64,000 bases of DNA from Vespula vulgaris (lineage: Eukaryota; Arthropoda; Insecta; Hymenoptera; Vespidae). Both the position numbers and the translations under genes were made by a program. Where the stretch lies: positions 745,001 through 809,000 of the forward strand of contig NC_066593.1 in NCBI RefSeq assembly GCF_905475345.1, read 5' to 3'. Shown here piece after piece: positions 54,001 to 63,733 of the stretch (position 1 is the stretch's first letter; every line of letters starts with the position of its first letter). The notes beneath the pieces were generated by a model, which did no database searches, was not told the origin of the DNA, and saw nothing but the letters and a program-made list of their open reading frames with translations.

Positions 54001-57000
54001 TTCTCCCCTAATGTCGAAGAAGAAGAGGAGGGAGAAGGTGGAGGAAAGAGATGGTGGTGGAACGTTTCTGTGCGCCATTAACGAAGCAGACGAGCGGAGC
54101 AAAGCAGAAGCTAATAGATCTGATTCGATATCGCGAAGCAGCAGCAAGAAGGGTTCCGCAAGCGAACGAATATAGCTATGGTTCGACTACCGTGGTTTCT
54201 CTGTCCTTTTCTTCTTCTCTCCCTTCTCTCTTACATCCCTTTCATTACTCTCTCTCTATTTTGCTCTCTATGCTGCTCTCTATCTTTCTCTCTTTCCTGC
54301 TATACTTGTTCAACCCCTCTCTCGTGCACCGTAGTGTAGTAATTTAGAAGAGGACCCTCGCGCCTCGACTCGACCGAGCGAGACCTCGCAGAAGGCTAAG
54401 TTCGTTCTCAAGGTAAAGAAGAAGCTTAGAAGACGGAAGTCGAAAGAGCTGCTACTACTATTGTTACTACTTCTTCTATAGCGCTTAGTACTGACTACTA
54501 GTGCTCCTGCTGCTGCTGCTGCTAGAAATTACGTCCAACCGAGCAGACGACCGAAGAAGAATGAATCGCTCGCAAACTACCGTTAACGGTTACTTTCCTT
54601 TTACTCCTTCGAAAGGCTTAGAAAGATCAAAACTAGAGATATTGTTAAAGAGACTTTTATGACGACTCCTCGATTTTATAACTTCCTCGTTTAGAAGAGA
54701 TCTATCCGATTAGATAATCTCGATCATTTCTATTATTAAAAGATAACGATTAACGATCCGATACGATAAGAAATAATAAAACGTACGTCGATAACAGTAG
54801 TAGCCTATATAAAAGAATATTTTTAAATCGTCTCGATTACGGCTCGATCAACTTGAGTAACTTAAAAAATAAAAGGAAAGAAAGAGATTTGAGAAGGAAC
54901 GACGAGGTCGAAAATCGTTGTGATTTCGTTCGATTCGAGCGACGACGAGAAGAACAAAGGAAACAAATGAAAAGAAAAAGAAAAAAGGGATAAGCCAAAG
55001 TAATAAGACGTCAGAAGGTGTCGTCGAGCCTAAGTCTAACGTAAAGGTGAGAAGGACGTAAGGCGTTCGGACACGGAGCGTAAGTAAGTGTCTGGATTGG
55101 TCGAGGTTGGGGTGGGTCGGGGTCGAGGCCGAGTCTAGCTGCTAGCTGCTAGCTGCTAGCTGACCGGCTGGCTCCTTTTATCGATCCACTTCTGATGTAC
55201 CCCTAAAGTGCACCAGAATCGAGAGATACGGCAACCCTTTGAAAGATTCAACGAAAGATACAATACTAAGGGATCATTGGTTAACCTCAGACAAGGGTTC
55301 CTATCTTAAAGTCGAAAATCCATAAAGAGATAACATAGTTTGACCATTTGATTTCTAACACCTCGAAAATCCTTATCGAGTCGATAATATTAGTTATTGA
55401 AATGATCCTTTGAGAAAATATTTCTAACCGATATGAAAATAAGATTAACGATTAATTCGTTGCAGTTGACGACTGTCGTTGTAAGTACGTATTTCCGGTA
55501 TAAATCGTCGTTGTTAAAAATCCCGAAACGTACGAAAATAGAAAGAGAGAGGGAGGGAGGGAGGAAGAGAGGGAAAGCAAAGTCCAACGCAATAATTTTC
55601 TGGCAATGAATTTCGTCGCGAAGTAAAACGAGCTTTTAGCGATTTCGGTGAGTAACTACTTCATGTTTTTGTACCCGACGTTGTGAAATTATTCGTTTCG
55701 CTTGATTATAACGTACGTTTCGAACGATTTATTAAGTTGCACGGATTAAAATACGTACGTATTAATAAATCGAGCGGTTAAGATACCTCATTAATTGATC
55801 AATTAAAAATCATTGATCATCTTATTATTGATCAATTGAATCAATCAAACTTGTTAAATGAAATCTAATGCGTAGAAAAAAGAAAAAAAGAAAAAAAAAA
55901 GGAAGAGAAGAAAAAACTTTGATATCATTCTTTACTCGTCTCGACAATCAAAACGTTGGACGTTCGGACCCCACAGTTATTTTCCATCCGCACGCAAGAA
56001 GCTCTATAAAAACTCAACGAGGACTCTACGACGATTGACCCTGACCTATCCCCACGTATAAATGTCGTAAAAGATCGTAGACACGAGGTACGAAAAGGCG
56101 CTCCGTCGTGAAAGAAAGTCGTGTAAGCGATAGCAAAGCTGCCTTTATATTCGCTTCGTTGTCTCTCTCTCTCCCTCTTTCGTTTTCTTTCGACGTGTTT
56201 ACGAAGTACGCGAAGACCTTTCGATATTTCTCCCTCGACTTCTCGTATACTTAGTCGATGCAATCGCCTTTCAAAAGCGAGTAGGAACTTTTCTCTGTTG
56301 CAACACTTGGCACTTTTGTTGTCAGATTTGGCACTGTACTCTTCCCGTCGGTCAAACGCGACCTGGTCTTCATCGACTGACACACACAATGTCCACTACT
56401 TTATTTTTCTATTTTTTTTTTCTTATCTTTTTTGTTCTCCGTTTTTTTTCTGCTCTTCTTTATCTTTCTGTTTTTTTTTTTTTTTTAAGGAAAACGAGAG
56501 ATTCGAGCGAAAAACAGAAAAAACAATCGTATCTATACGCACGAGTATACGCGATATCGATGCGTTTGTTCGACGATCGCGTATATAAAATAATATCATT
56601 TCGTGATCTAGGTTTTGATTTCGAACGATATAAAAGTGGGAACACGCTGAAGTATTATAAGCCAAGACAAACTAATATGTATTTATAAATCATTATCGCA
56701 ACTCCGTTGTGTAACTTAGTTGGTAATACGTTTTTGCCTCTCTTGTCCTAGATAGTCCAAGACTCGATATAATAGATATATCATTTGTCTAGATAGATCG
56801 AGACGCAATTAACGAACTAAATCGAATCCTTCCGATCTGTATCGATCGAAAAAAGTAACGGACATAGATATGTCGTTGTAACATCGACTCTAACGATGCG
56901 ACGATCATGAAAGATATAAAGAACGATATAGAGAATAAATGACGATATAAATAATCGTCGAAACGATAGTTAATAATGATTTTTCATTGAAAATAGAGAA

Positions 57001-57849
57001 AATAAGGAGAAACGGGTTAGGGATTCTTCATTCCTGACGTTTTCGACAGGAATTTATAGACCGTGTTGTACGGTGTTGCAGTCATGCAGTATAAAGTTAG
57101 GTACCACGCGAAAGTAAATCTCACGAAGAGGAGAAAGATAAGAGAAAGAAGGAAGAAAGAAAGAGAGAGAGAGAGAGATTCGATATAACGTGGCATCTGG
57201 TGCGAGAGCGGAGAGCCGAGGTTAAAGACCGAGCTAGCAGAACCGAATTAGAAAGGTGCTCTCGGATGACCTTTGAACTCTCTATCTCCATCTTTCGATC
57301 TGCCTGCCCCCGCCTCCCTCTACCACTGTTGCTTAACTTAAGCTCGCAACTTAGTCGAAGAACTTGGTTCCCTTACCTCTTGAGACTGGCGTGCTTCGCG
57401 CCATTCAGAATTTTGTTCTTCCGATCGCTACCGACCGTACTCGCGTCGCTGTCGATGCTGTAAAGGCTGTCGTCCTTGGTTACCCTCGTTGAATTGTGAA
57501 GGGTAGACTTCTTCGTTAATGTACCATTGTGCTTCGGACTTTCCGAAGGCACAGGGTGTTGTTGCTGCTGATATTGATGACGATCCATCGAGCTCGGTTG
57601 TTGATCCTCGATTCTGCTCGATACTATCATAGTTCTAGTTCCGTCTACGAACTTTTTCGGCGAGGTCGTTGCAACGGAAATGTTTATGGAAGAGGAGGCC
57701 GTCGTCTTTTGCCGAATCGGCTGCTGCTGCTCTCGAGGACTCTTTTGCACCCTGCTCGCGTTCCGATAATTCCCCTGAGTCTTTTGATGATTTTGATTCG
57801 GTTCTCCAGGCGGTGGTTTGTCCTCCGTCGGTAACATATACGACAACAT
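28723..57849 (-). CDS. Paralemmin-like CaaX protein with PP1-docking motif; long-intron gene, about 418 aa isoform
   Basis: Minus-strand gene with exons 57849(ATG)-57377, 51234-51094, 40993-40808, 29358-29028 and 28848-28723. All junctions are GT-AG with matching phases (AG|A, GA|C, AG|C, AAG|G); total 1257 nt, in frame. Introns are about 6-12 kb except the last (179 nt). The product is polar and largely disordered: Q/P/S-rich start, SLYSIDSDASTVGSD, then RVSF (PP1-docking RVxF type), SSKGSMVETLVYE, a Pro-rich middle, SGWDNPFRPDGDLSREADEI, and the C-terminus KKKPKCKCCVLQ. CVLQ is a CaaX box favouring farnesylation, and adjacent cysteines suit palmitoylation. Vertebrate paralemmins end in RCKCC-x-x-M, so a paralemmin-like membrane-anchored protein is my best analogy; homology is unproven. 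Expected at the inner plasma membrane. A 61.1 kb exon can replace the 57 kb exon. Confidence 0.7.
29028..29358 (-). CDS. Exon 4 of the CaaX-protein gene
   Basis: Acceptor TTTCAG, donor AAG|GTAATT. 331 nt, phase 2 in and phase 0 out. It encodes STDSGWDNPFRPDGDLSREA, DEIVELIKGGKP and then a Pro/Ser/Asn-rich disordered segment ending SQLSANEK. The acidic DEIVELI helix-like stretch is the only likely ordered part. Confidence 0.8.
29797..29870. repeat. (CTAT)n/(CTAC)n compound repeat
   Basis: CTAT units grade into mixed CTAC units. Confidence 0.85.
33678..33749. repeat. (GA)n microsatellite
   Basis: About 70 bp of mostly perfect GA with AAAG interruptions at the left end. Confidence 0.9.
34075..34190. 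repeat. (ACG)n microsatellite, about 115 bp
   Basis: About 21 uninterrupted ACG units, a short GATGAA break, then more ACG. A CpG-dense array in otherwise AT-rich intron DNA. Confidence 0.92.
36343..36415. repeat. (GA)n microsatellite, about 73 bp
   Basis: About 36 perfect GA units. Confidence 0.92.
38253..38318. repeat. (GGT)n microsatellite
   Basis: About 20 GGT units, interrupted near the left end; lies just right of a CG-richer patch. Confidence 0.88.
40808..40993 (-). CDS. Exon 3 of the CaaX-protein gene
   Basis: Acceptor TTTAACAG, donor AG|GTAGGT; 186 nt, phase 2 to 2. It encodes EGREKVRVSLLGPQPSPATP and a hydrophobic/Pro-rich run (GVLLLEPIAPPIGHP), ending HTTPAYHTQI. The segment is disordered-looking and I know no domain for it. 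Confidence 0.78.
42410..42450. repeat. (CCAG)n repeat flanked by AGCT palindromes
   Basis: About 9 CCAG units. AGCTAGCTAGCTAG lies to the left (about 42386-42400) and AGCTATCTAGCTAGCTAT to the right (about 42452-42470). Confidence 0.8.
44277..44371. repeat. (AGT)n microsatellite
   Basis: About 95 bp of AGT units with a few variants. Confidence 0.88.
45955..45993. repeat. (AAGC)n microsatellite
   Basis: About 9 perfect units. Confidence 0.88.
47145..47186. repeat. (CT)n microsatellite
   Basis: About 20 CT units. Confidence 0.88.
50510..50691 (-). CDS. Possible alternative first exon (MKRSP...) within the 10 kb intron
   Basis: Minus-strand frame of normal complexity: MKRSPSSSIYIEKTRSFS, then FLRQRLSPEVIRQRLMQLSQ and VTVNVDQRL. 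Ending it at AG|GCTAGT (a rare GC donor) gives 182 nt in phase 2, which would splice in frame into the 40.8 kb exon (AG|C, Ser). A full CRE palindrome lies about 255 bp upstream. The non-canonical donor makes this uncertain; the neighbouring GT donor (CTA|GTATCA) gives the wrong phase. Confidence 0.25.
50945..50952. promoter_or_regulatory. Full CRE palindrome
   Basis: TGACGTCA in a CG-rich stretch (50.87-51.0 kb) upstream, on the minus strand, of the possible 50.7 kb first exon. This is the CREB/ATF consensus. Confidence 0.35.
50985..51033. repeat. (AAGC/AAGT)n compound repeat
   Basis: AAGC units mutate into AAGT units; lies between the CRE and the 51 kb exon. Confidence 0.85.
51094..51234 (-). 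CDS. Exon 2 of the CaaX-protein gene (PP1-motif exon)
   Basis: Acceptor CTTTTTAG, donor GA|GTAAGT; 141 nt, phase 2 to 2. It encodes VSFGSSKGSMVETLVYETP, then an acidic/Pro-rich segment with HFLDHNGRLPPPM. The first codon is completed by the upstream exon, so the residue before VSF depends on which 5' exon is spliced. Confidence 0.8.
51235..57376. other. 6.1 kb intron of the CaaX-protein gene
   Basis: No supported exon. A 154-codon minus-strand frame at 55925-56389 is present but has an RKRERERQR low-complexity core and no domain. CG-richer stretches near 54.35-54.6 kb and 55.0-55.2 kb could be regulatory. Confidence 0.5.
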
Positions 57850-57867
57850 TGTCCTTTGGACTTTCGC
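57377..57867 (-). CDS. Alternative 5' coding exon A of the CaaX-protein gene
   Basis: The reading frame from ATG 57849 (MLSYMLPTEDKPPPGEPNQN) runs through Q-rich (QYQQQQHP) and S/T-rich sequence to HASLK and ends AG|GTAAGG in phase 2. The ATG has A at -3. A good acceptor (GTTTACAG) lies at 57868, 18 nt upstream, so the exon may be internal to a transcript with an upstream 5' leader. Joined to the 51 kb exon it forms KRVSF. The same DNA is open for 80 codons in a second frame at its 5' end. Confidence 0.7.
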
Positions 57868-57979
57868 CTGTAAACAATACGAACGATTATGCGTTATTGT
57901 TAATCGACGAAGATTTCACTTACGTCACTCGTGCAACCGACAATATTTCTTTTCACATCTGTCCACCTTTCTTATTTTG

Positions 57980-57982
<3 letters not shown>

Positions 57983-58030
<48 letters not shown>
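57983..58030. repeat. (CT)n microsatellite near exon A
   Basis: About 24 CT units on +, about 115 bp upstream (minus sense) of the 57 kb exon. Confidence 0.88.
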
Positions 58031-58035
<5 letters not shown>

Positions 58036-59109
58036 TCTAGTATAACGTATAGATGTATACATACCATCACGAGTAATGGCAAGTCTCGCCAACTTGTACA
58101 TACATACGAATACTTTTGATGCCGTGCAACGGCATTGTCTCTTTACTTCGTGTAATGGTGCACATTCGTGCACGAGATCGTGCGATGGAGAAAGGTCGTG
58201 ACGGTGGTTATTATTTGTATGTACCTACGTAACGAATGCTTGATTCAACTCTCGCGATCATGTTTATCGTTCTCCTAATAATCGAATAATAACATCACTC
58301 GACTCGTTGATATTTAAATCTTACCAAATTATATTCATTTCATTGAACGATCGAATACGTACACAAGTAATTAACGGTTTTAATTAGCAATTTAAATTAA
58401 AAATGCAAATTTAAGATTGACGGCCCAAGAAATTTTTCTTGCGAACGAGTTTACGCCGTCATCTCCTCTCGTATTTATCCTTTTCGTCGCCTCTTCGAGA
58501 ATTTAACCGAGAAGTTGCTCGTCATCATCCGATTAAACGCGTTAGAGTGCACTACGACGGGACGATCGACGGTCATTCGAGGATTACCGTTACGATGGTA
58601 AACCGATTAATGCTAATAACGTAACGCGATCGGATCACATAGTGACGTTTGATACGGGACTTGAAATAAATCGGGTCTTTTAATAAAATTACCACAAAAT
58701 ATATCAGGATATACACGTTCTTCGAGGTCTATGTAAACATTTTTCTAGACGATTTATTTATTTGCGATCGGTGATAATTTAGAAAAAAAAATATCAGTAG
58801 ATACTGGTTTAATCCGATAAATTCATTTCAATATCAAAGTAATAAATAACTTCAAAAATATACTTTTAATAAATTATATATTTTTCGTTTTTTTATAACG
58901 GGACCTGACCTACCTCGAAGTAACAGTGGTCAATGAATGTCTCCGGAAATGGGTTAACGCGTGTACTCGAATAAAATCGTACGATTCCATATAATAAAAA
59001 AAAAAAAGAAGAAAGAAAAAACTAAGGTCACCTTGAAATCTCGAAAAGACAACGTTCGCCTAGAGAAAATTTATAACCGACGTAAATTGTCTTAGCGCAT
59101 CTCCCCCCA

Positions 59110-59215
59110 GAAACAAAGTAGGTTTCGTTCGAAATATTTTTTGAAACGAGCTATAGTTCGGGGAATGTTATAATTGCATGTGGAACTTCGAAATGGGACA
59201 CCCTGTATATATCGG
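59110..59215. mobile_element. Possible transposable-element relic
   Basis: About 100 bp of non-repetitive sequence ending in GGGACACCCTGTATA (59195-59209). This terminal-looking motif recurs at ends of repeats in many insect genomes. No coding part or second terminus is seen. Confidence 0.3.
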
Positions 59216-61122
59216 ACTCTTTGATTCTTCAGCTCTGTACTCTTTGACTCTTCAGCTTTGACTGCCTCTCCTCTGTTCCTAAACAAAGACCATTCGTACG
59301 TCCGTCCATTCGCATTCTCTTGTCTTGCATTCGTTCACACACGATCATACGACACATACACACATACAAAGTGCGCGTGCGCCCATACACGAAACATTCT
59401 TCCCACGTGCTACTCGTCGTTCCTCTAATATCCTCCTCCACTCTCAAAATCTATCGTTTCTTTGTAACTATCTTCTTTCACATCACGCATATCGCTCTGT
59501 CTAAACACTCCTTTATTCTGCACCATATACATATATACATACGTATATCTTTTCTTTCATTCATACTTTTTTTTTCCAACACATTCCTACAAAATAACGT
59601 AACCTCGACGTTTAATATATCTTTAATAATATATATTACTCCTCCAAACTTTTTTAGAGAAAAGATTTACATCGAAAGAAAAAAAAAGAAAAATAAAAAA
59701 AATGATTACTATTAAACGAAATAAAGTAAATCATCGTACTGTGCATCAACAACAACAAAAATGTCGATAAAGCTTTGCAGGCAATACGGTTTGTTTACTA
59801 CACGGTCGTCGTTACGTAAGACGCAAGCTTTGTTGACGTAATCTTTCGACGTTTGCATCTTTCAATATATTTCATCTTCCACTTGCAAACGTAGATGGAA
59901 AGAAAAGCGCAAAGAAAGATACGTTTACTACGCGAGAACGTACGTGGCAAAGAAACGGTGTCGAAGGAGTGCGACGCAAAACCCGGCCGAAAGGTTGTTA
60001 CAGGAATGGCAGCCTGACTTGGCTGGCTGCTCATACATATACCTACTCTACTACTATACTTTAAACTCTAGCTGCTTCTAGTCCGCTCCACTAATTCCGC
60101 TCGAACTCCCCGCCGCGTCATCATTTCCGCAAGAGTCGCGTACTTCTCTCTCATTAAAATCGTCGTCGTCATAGTCGTCGTTGTCATAGTCGTCGTAGTC
60201 GTTATAATCATTGCCGAGATTTCAATATTCCCTTTTAACGTAATCAGACAATTTTTTAAAAGTCACGCGTCCCTATTTCACGAACGATCGTCAAATATAC
60301 GGAGATCTTAATCCTTCTGTAGCACTAGTTTCTTACGTCGTTGAATATTTCATTAATTTTATGCGTCCAATTCGTCCGAGTTTTCTTTTTATTTTTTGGA
60401 AAGTTCTCTCGTAAGAACGTTATAGCGTTAAGACACGTTATGTACGGTAACGATCGGTATCTTTAAAATAATATCGAGCGAGTCCAACAAGTTTTTGAAA
60501 AATTTGTTTATTAGAAACATTTGGAACGTGATACCGTTACAAACAAATTCCTTCGGTCGCATAGCCAAAATATTCGTCGACGCCATGCTTCTATCTATAT
60601 TTTTGAGTTATTGAAGAAAGGAAGATTTTGGCTTCGTTAAAATGCGAAATATAAAATGAAAATTAGCGTATACACGTATCACGTTTAATCTTCGTTCAAA
60701 TCTTTCTCTCTCTCTCTCTCTCTTTTTCTCTTTCTCTTTCTTTTCCTTTGCTCGCCCTACTCGCCATCTTGGCATAATTATCTAGCATTTTGTGGAAATC
60801 GGGATCGAGCGTGCATGTAAATGGCAAGCAAGAAGAGAAATACTACTACTGGTTGGGGAATATTCTAAGACTCAAGAAAATACCGTAATCATGCAAATCT
60901 CTTTCTTTTTTTCTTTTATTTCCTTTCATACACGTGGGTACGATTCTTTCTTTCGCCAGTTGATTGCTACGGTCGATTTTAGTTAGAGGTCAGACCAACG
61001 AGAGAAAGAGAGAGAGAGAAAGAAAGAGAAAGAGCGAGAGAACAAGAGATAGATAAAAAGAAAAAAAAAAGGAAAAAAAAGAGGGAAAGAATTTCATTTG
61101 TTTCGAGTTTTTACAAACTTAC

Positions 61123-61189
61123 CCGTAAAGCGAGTTATTCCGGAAGTGACGATCTGTAGGTGTGTCTGATGGAGCAGCATCGGGATCGT
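61123..61189 (-). CDS. Alternative 5' coding exon B of the CaaX-protein gene
   Basis: 67 nt with a strong acceptor (CTTTCTCACAG) and a perfect donor (GG|GTAAGT). Read in phase 1 to 2 it gives DDPDAAPSDTPTDRHFRNNS then LYG. Its end phase does not fit the 57 kb exon but does fit the 51 kb exon (GG|A, Gly), so it probably skips the 57 kb exon. The upstream coding exon must end in phase 1; a candidate is at 63703-63733, or it lies beyond the window. Confidence 0.6.
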
Positions 61190-61496
61190 CTGTGAGAAAG
61201 AGAAATCAAAACTATCAGTAACACATACATGTCTGTGAGAGAAAACGTGATATAGTAGATTATCATGATTGTGTGTATGTGTGTGTATATATATAATCTT
61301 GATCCTTAAACTATCGAGTTCCTTTGACAACCCGGAGAATGCAAAATAAACGATGTTGACCTGCATTTAAAAAATTATTCAAGATCTGATGCACCTCGGT
61401 AAATAAGAAGAATGAAGTTAGAAAACACGAGGCAACAAAAACAACAACAACAACAACAACAATAACAACAACAACGTCATCGTTGTTCGTCGTCGA

Positions 61497-61527
<31 letters not shown>

Positions 61528-63011
61528 TCGAAAAAGCCTATTACTCTGGACTTCAACGAGCCTTGTGTACACTACTAAGCTTCAGCTTCTTTTCTTTTTT
61601 TTTTCTCAATGACGAAGGAGGAGACGAAATAAAAGAGGAAGTAAGAGAAGAGTCTAGGAAAACGGGAGAGAGAGAGAGGATGATCTCGTTGCATGAATAG
61701 GCACCTGTTTTCGCAGACAGGTGACGCTTACATACGTACATATATACATACATAGATGCATGCATGGATGCATGCATTCTTGCATGTGTGTATGTATATA
61801 TATATATATATATGTATGTACATCTTTCTCTTCTCGAGCAAACGCGTGAGAAACCGAGAGAGGTCGATGACACCTGGTAAACGTTCTCTCTCTTTCTCTC
61901 TCTCTATCTATCTATCTATCTCTCTTTTACTGATTGTAAGAATGAAAAATGCCGAGGGACGAGAGATCGAATCGATCTCAGCCGAGCCAGGAGCAACGTC
62001 AAAAAATCAGGTTGAGTTCGCGAAAAAAGGAGTACCTGTAAAAGAATGACAAGAAAAAGAAAGAAAAAGAAAGAAAGAAAGAAAGAAAGAAAGAAAAAGA
62101 AAAATGGAAAAGACAAAGAGACTCTTTTCCCTTTCTTCTTCATCTTTCTTCTTTCTTTTATTTTTCCTCGTTGGATCCAAGCCATGAAAATAATGAGTTG
62201 TTTCTCCAGGGGTGCATCAATTCGTAAGGGGACTTTCTGGAGTTTGTAAGTACCCACGATAAACGGTATCGTCGTATTATCGAGTTCATGGCATGAGTCA
62301 GCTTTAAGTTGAACCGCCGAACGTTAGCCGGCCGGCCGGCCGGTCGGTCGGTCGGTCGGTCGGTTGGGTCGATCGCCCGGAAGAAAAGCAGATGCTCGTG
62401 CCGCAAAGCGATCCGGTTTTTCTCGATAAGTTATTTAATATGCTTAGAAACGAATGGTAGAATGAATCGTGCTATCTCATTCGAAGATATGGTATAAGAG
62501 AGAAAGAAAGAGAGACAGACAGAGACAGAGACAGAGAATTGCAAAAGGAAAAAGTTTATAATATACGTTAACACGTTTTGACTTTGATCCTCTACGTCGT
62601 ACGATATATTATATCGTGACGTGTTGTGCCCTCTGCGTGGGACGATAATTTCGTTGCTAAGAAAACGAACGGAAAGCCGCCCTCGGCCGCCCTCGCTCTC
62701 GATTCCAGGACGATAAAGCGTAGGACGAATTACGAGCGCGCTACGCTAGCCTGGTTTCTCTCTGAAGCCGACTCTCCGTTCACTGGCGTTGCGATTACGG
62801 TGCAATGATGCAATGCTCTCGAGTGTACCGGGGCCACTAAATTGATAAATTTGCATGCCTCGCCGTCTCCTCTTGCAGCGTGTGCTCGAGAGAAAAAGAG
62901 AGAGAAAGAGAGACAGACAGAGATATCGCGAAGGCTGTTAGGAAGAAATGAAATTTTATGGCGTCTTCGAGGTCGATTCAATTTTTCTTTTTTTATTATT
63001 TATTTCTCTCT

Positions 63012-63054
<43 letters not shown>

Positions 63055-63702
63055 CGATGCACATCTCTCTAATAAATTTATTAGATCTCTCTAATAAAAT
63101 TTATAATAGAATATATATTTCAAGCTATACGAAATAATGTCTATTATAATACGGAAAATAAATGAATGAAGAAAATAAGAAGAAAAAAAAATAAAAATAA
63201 AAGAGGGAGAGAGAGATGAAAAAATTATAAATTAGGTTATAAATCGAGGAGAATGACGAGGGTACGAGCATGAGTCATCATCGCTTGCCACGAACATTCG
63301 CTTCCGTCCCGCTCGTTGTTGCAGGTAGTTTATTACGATGACGATTCATCGCTTTATAATATCTCGTCGAGCTCTCGTTGATAGACGCAGTTACGTACAA
63401 ACGCAGTTACGTATTTGCGGACAACACGTGACAACTTAGAAATGGACACGCGTCGCTGATGCTTTCCTATTGTCGTTGTATATAGTTTTTCCTTCTTTTT
63501 CCCCTTTGCGAGGACACGCTAACCGAGATTATCTCTCGATTATTTCAGATTTTTATCGTACGGATTTCAGACCTCGTTTTGTACGACGCTTGATTCAACG
63601 ATGAAACAACAACGAGCGTAGGTTGACCGACTTGACGGACTTTCACGTTCTTGCACCCTGTCAAGAAAGATAGAAAGAAAAAGAGAGAGAGAGAAAACTT
63701 AC
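61190..63702. other. Non-coding stretch upstream of exon B
   Basis: Probable intron of the same gene. Holds (AAC)n at 61437-61477, a (CGT)-rich run at 61490-61527, a tetranucleotide CCGG/CGGT run at 62326-62367 and (CT)n at 63016-63049. No exon seen. Confidence 0.45.
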
Positions 63703-63733
63703 AATGATGACTTTTATTAAGCACGACGTTGTT
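63703..63733 (-). CDS. Tentative upstream exon of the CaaX-protein gene
   Basis: Ends at a perfect GTAAGT donor. Read in phase 1 it gives NNVVLNKSHH and joins exon B as HH-Y-DDPDAAP, which reads naturally. The frame has a TGA just upstream and no ATG, and the only possible acceptor (CGGAG) lacks a pyrimidine tract. It may instead be a 5'UTR exon, in which case the first in-frame ATG would be in the 51 kb exon. Confidence 0.25.

Larger units (their letters stand above)
57868..61122. other. Intron or promoter region between alternative 5' exons
   Basis: No supported exon. Holds the (CT)n tract at 57983-58030, a transposon-relic-like stretch at about 59110-59215 and a CG-richer, promoter-like patch at about 60.0-60.2 kb. 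Confidence 0.45.

Noticed and set aside
55925..56389. 154-codon minus-strand open frame
   Set aside because: Has an RKRERERQR core from an AG tract and no domain; its phase is not needed by the gene in whose intron it lies. Not fully excluded.
57669..58040. 123-codon plus-strand open frame
   Set aside because: Antisense shadow of exon A, running into the (CT)n array (poly-LS).
61123..61189. Direct joining of exon B to exon A
   Set aside because: In the sensible frame exon B ends in phase 2, and entering exon A in that phase hits a stop after about 65 codons. Joining to the 51 kb exon is in frame instead.
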